Source: Chromatiales bacterium
GTDB taxonomy: Bacteria > Pseudomonadota > Gammaproteobacteria > UBA6429 > Thiohalophilaceae
Length of the DNA: 7,601 bases
Assembly (NCBI GenBank): GCA_027057985.1
Contig: JALUTJ010000498.1
Coordinates: 1 to 7,601, forward strand
Direction of reading: 5' to 3'
In this document: positions 6,003-7,601 of the stretch, one piece after another
Position numbering within the stretch: position 1 is the first letter of the stretch
Layout: every line of letters begins with the position of its first letter
The notes under the pieces: generated by a model
Seen by the model: only the letters and a program-made list of their open reading frames with translations
The model's database searches: none
Told to the model about the DNA's origin: nothing
Made by a program: the position numbers and the translations under genes

Positions 6003-7416
6003 CACCATCGCCCAACAAATTGCGTGTACTTAAGTATCCATCCACTCGATCCATTAACCGGAACCAGCCCCGCCAAAGGGCTTCCCAACCAACGCGTCCG
6101 GTTCTTTTGGTATCCATCCAGCCGCCTAATTTTGCAATAGCGTAATACGCCCATCTTTGACTCGGTGTCTTGCGTGGCGGCTTTTTCTTTTCTGTCGTTG
6201 CCCATAATATCCGCCATTGCATTTCTTCCAATATCTCGTTACAGGGGGCATCGGCTTCCTTGTCTTCTCCAGCCGTACCTTCACGCAGTTGTAACAGACG
6301 AACCCCGACAAAGGCCAGAACAACCGCAACCCGTTCCAGATTGTCGGCGCTTTGCATGCGCCGCTGTTCCACTTTTGCGCCGGATTTCCATGCCTTGTGA
6401 AAATCCTCGATGCGCCAGCGTAAGCTATAGGCTTTCAGTACCTTTTGCGCCTCCTCCAGGGTTGATACCGGCTCACTGGTGAGTAATAACCAGCTTAGAC
6501 TTTCTTCACCTTTAGGGGAATTGACTTCTTGTGCCAAAACCACATTTACCTCCAGGGGCTCCAGTTCATTATGCCTACGCTGTGGTGGATGGAGGGTGAC
6601 GCGTTGGGTATGAATGCGTAACCTGACCGTCCTTGCCACTCGACGGTGCGGGCCTCCCCGCTGTGCTAAAGGTACTGTGTGCTCCCCCAGACTCGGCGTT
6701 TGCGCCACACTGCCAAACAGGTTGTTTTCTTCCTCTGAAAGCTTGCGATTCCACGCCGCACGCACAATATAACGTTGACCTTGTGATGTCTTGTAATCCA
6801 GATATTCGTAAATATCCGCCTCCCGATCGCAGACCGAAATAACACGCCCCATATCCTCACCCAATTGGTTTTCCATCTGCTCTGAGGCGTATTGCCATTT
6901 ATAGCTTTCCTTGTCTTCATAGGCGCGGCTTTTGTTCTGCCGACGCTGACCTCGCTGGCCAGCATCACGGCACCAGCGATGTTGCGCGATTAAACCCACA
7001 CTGCCCTTACTTTCAGGGTCAACCAACAATACCGAATGAACAAAGAATCCCCGCTTATGACTGTCGGCTTTCCCGCCCAGATCGCCCAGCTCATCGGTCG
7101 CACTATGCGCATAGGACAGGGTTGTTGTGTCCTCCACCGCCAGTAACTCTTTATATTCGCTAACCTGAGCTGCCGTAGCCGCAAAACCACTTGCTGCAAT
7201 CGCATCGGCATCTACCATTTCATTTCGGAACAATCGGTATGCCCCCTCACATAATGCGCTATCACCTTCACTTGCCTTTAGGGGCGAATGACCTGTATGG
7301 GTGGCTAACATTTCACCAACCTTGACCAGCCGTTGGGTACGGCGCACATCACCTAATTTTGCCTGACCAAAAATCCTTTCAGACCACGTTTTCGCATCGC
7401 TCTTTTTCTTCAGCAT
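5995..7416 (-). CDS. tnp: IS50/Tn5-type transposase (IS4 family, DDE)
   Basis: 473 residues (Tn5 transposase has 476) and apparently intact. The N-terminus WSERIFGQAKLGDVRRTQRLV aligns with the DNA-binding start of Tn5 transposase (the W-x-F-x-ALGDxRRTxRLV pattern). Catalytic residues are D96 in AVEDTTTLSY, D197 in CDREADIYEY, and E337 in YSLRWRIEDFHKAWK, which also fits the IS4-family Y-(2)-R-(3)-E-(6)-K signature (Y330, R333, E337, K344). SWLLLTSEPV and NLERVAVVLAFVGVRLLQLRE match Tn5 closely, as does the C-terminal WAYYAIAKLGGWMDTKRTG, the dimerisation region. The ATG at 7416 has AAGGA about 8 nt upstream; a TTG at 7440 is in frame but less likely. Its termination codon is built into the inside end. 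I did not identify a start for an inhibitor protein like that of IS50. Confidence 0.95.
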   Translation of the reverse strand: MLKKKSDAKTWSERIFGQAKLGDVRRTQRLVKVGEMLATHTGHSPLKASEGDSALCEGAYRLFRNEMVDADAIAASGFAATAAQVSEYKELLAVEDTTTLSYAHSATDELGDLGGKADSHKRGFFVHSVLLVDPESKGSVGLIAQHRWCRDAGQRGQRRQNKSRAYEDKESYKWQYASEQMENQLGEDMGRVISVCDREADIYEYLDYKTSQGQRYIVRAAWNRKLSEEENNLFGSVAQTPSLGEHTVPLAQRGGPHRRVARTVRLRIHTQRVTLHPPQRRHNELEPLEVNVVLAQEVNSPKGEESLSWLLLTSEPVSTLEEAQKVLKAYSLRWRIEDFHKAWKSGAKVEQRRMQSADNLERVAVVLAFVGVRLLQLREGTAGEDKEADAPCNEILEEMQWRILWATTEKKKPPRKTPSQRWAYYAIAKLGGWMDTKRTGRVGWEALWRGWFRLMDRVDGYLSTRNLLGDGEI

Positions 7417-7492
7417 ACTGTATTCCTTACACTTTACCAATGGATGCTTGATCTGATCCTGCTTTTCAATTTTAGTTCCTTTACAGAGGGAG
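7417..7492 (-). promoter_or_regulatory. Transposase leader/promoter region with two Dam (GATC) sites
   Basis: On the minus strand the segment between the outer end and the transposase ATG contains CAGGATCAGATCAAGCAT, closely resembling the CAGGATCTGATCTTCCAT of the IS50 transposase promoter, where Dam methylation represses transcription. The GATC sites are at 7450-7453 and 7455-7458. A TTGAAA (about 7473-7468) could be the -35, but I cannot assign a -10 with confidence. The ribosome site AAGGA ends about 8 nt before the ATG. Confidence 0.6.
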
Positions 7493-7511
7493 ATTTGTGT
7501 ATAAGAGACAG
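7493..7511. repeat. IS outer end, natural mosaic-like Tn5 end
   Basis: Read inward (minus strand) this is CTGTCTCTTATACACAAAT. It differs from the Tn5 outside end (CTGACTCTTATACACAAGT) at two positions and from the engineered mosaic end (CTGTCTCTTATACACATCT) at two. The first 16 bases equal the mosaic end. Confidence 0.92.
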
Positions 7512-7548
7512 CCTTTCAGGAGAGGGCAGGGGTGAGGTGATATTAATT
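7512..7548. repeat. Right arm of the palindrome interrupted by the IS element
   Basis: Matches the reverse complement of 5947-5983 at 33 of 37 positions. It starts with CCTTTCAGG, the partner of the candidate 9-bp target duplication, and contains AGGGGTGAGGTGATAT. It is also partly complementary to the next repeat unit: GGAGAGGGCAGGGGTGAGG pairs imperfectly with 7556-7576. Confidence 0.8.
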
Positions 7549-7552
7549 ATTT

Positions 7553-7594
7553 ATTTCCCCTCACCCTAACCCTCTCCCCGTGGGAGAGGGAAAA
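7553..7594. repeat. REP-like extragenic palindrome (CCCTCTCCC/GGGAGAGGG)
   Basis: Contains CCCCTCACCCTAACCCTCTC and a 9-bp perfect stem, CCCTCTCCC (7570-7578) with GGGAGAGGG (7582-7590), around a 3-base loop CGT. The sequence is of the well-known bacterial type of dispersed palindrome with CCTCACCCTAACCCTCTCCC. It shares the CTCACC and CCCTCTCC blocks with the arms flanking the IS, so the locus is a cluster of related repeats. No coding sequence is apparent from 7512 to the window end. Confidence 0.7.
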
Positions 7595-7601
7595 GTCGTT
7601 T

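Larger units (their letters stand above)
5984..7511 (-). mobile_element. Complete IS50/Tn5-like insertion sequence (IS4 family), 1528 bp
   Basis: The element is bounded by 19-bp ends that both begin CTGTCTCTT when read inward, and holds one intact transposase gene. Its size is within a few bases of IS50 (about 1.53 kb). The ends match at 13 of 19 positions, the same sort of unequal pair as the outside and inside ends of IS50. The 9-bp flanks CCTTCAAGG and CCTTTCAGG agree at 7 of 9, close to the 9-bp duplication expected of this group but imperfect. GATC-N-GATC pairs occur at the inner end (5993-6001) and before the transposase start (7450-7458), the same arrangement by which Dam methylation regulates IS50. 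No passenger genes are present. Confidence 0.93.

Noticed and set aside
7417..7440. TTG start for the transposase
   Set aside because: The ATG at 7416 has an AAGGA ribosome site and gives a length and N-terminus matching Tn5 transposase.
7493..7511. Residual Nextera adapter in the assembly
   Set aside because: The last bases differ from the mosaic end, and the site forms a proper IS terminus with a partner end, transposase and near-duplicated flanks.

Overview
The window looks like a chromosome segment from a gammaproteobacterium. The evidence is a UbiI-type ubiquinone hydroxylase upstream of the glycine-cleavage gene gcvT, the same relative order as visC/ubiI-gcvTHP in E. coli, plus a tandem glycine riboswitch, an NhaP-type antiporter and an IS50/Tn5-like insertion sequence. 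I cannot name the species. Every gene I accept is on the minus strand, so transcription runs from high to low coordinates.

Layout in transcription order. 7601-7512: extragenic palindromic repeats. 7511-5984: a complete 1528-bp IS50-like element with an intact transposase and both 19-bp ends. 5983-5756: an intergenic stretch with the other arm of the interrupted palindrome and two related short dyads. 5755-4559: ubiI. 4464-3457: a membrane-anchored or exported HExxH zincin of unknown role. 3378-2107: a CPA1/NhaP cation:proton antiporter. 2088-1489: a small class I SAM methyltransferase 18 bp after the antiporter. 1379-1176: a tandem glycine riboswitch, followed by a perfect 15-bp terminator hairpin at 1175-1127. 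1090-170: lipA. 146-1: the start of gcvT, which leaves the window.

The most coherent biology is the glycine module. GcvT and its partners degrade glycine through the lipoylated carrier GcvH, and LipA makes the lipoyl group. Here lipA sits between the glycine-sensing leader and gcvT, so one glycine signal probably controls both the enzyme and the cofactor maturation step. This LipA also has an insertion of about ten residues relative to the E. coli protein, so it may be a paralogue dedicated to the glycine cleavage system (inference).

The insertion sequence is the second notable region. Its inner end is identical to the 19-bp Tn5 inside end. Its outer end is a natural mosaic-like end that shares its first 16 bases with the engineered Tn5 mosaic end. 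Paired GATC sites lie at both ends, as in IS50. It sits at the symmetry centre of a roughly 37-bp-arm palindrome, and an independent palindrome of the same sequence type lies next to it.
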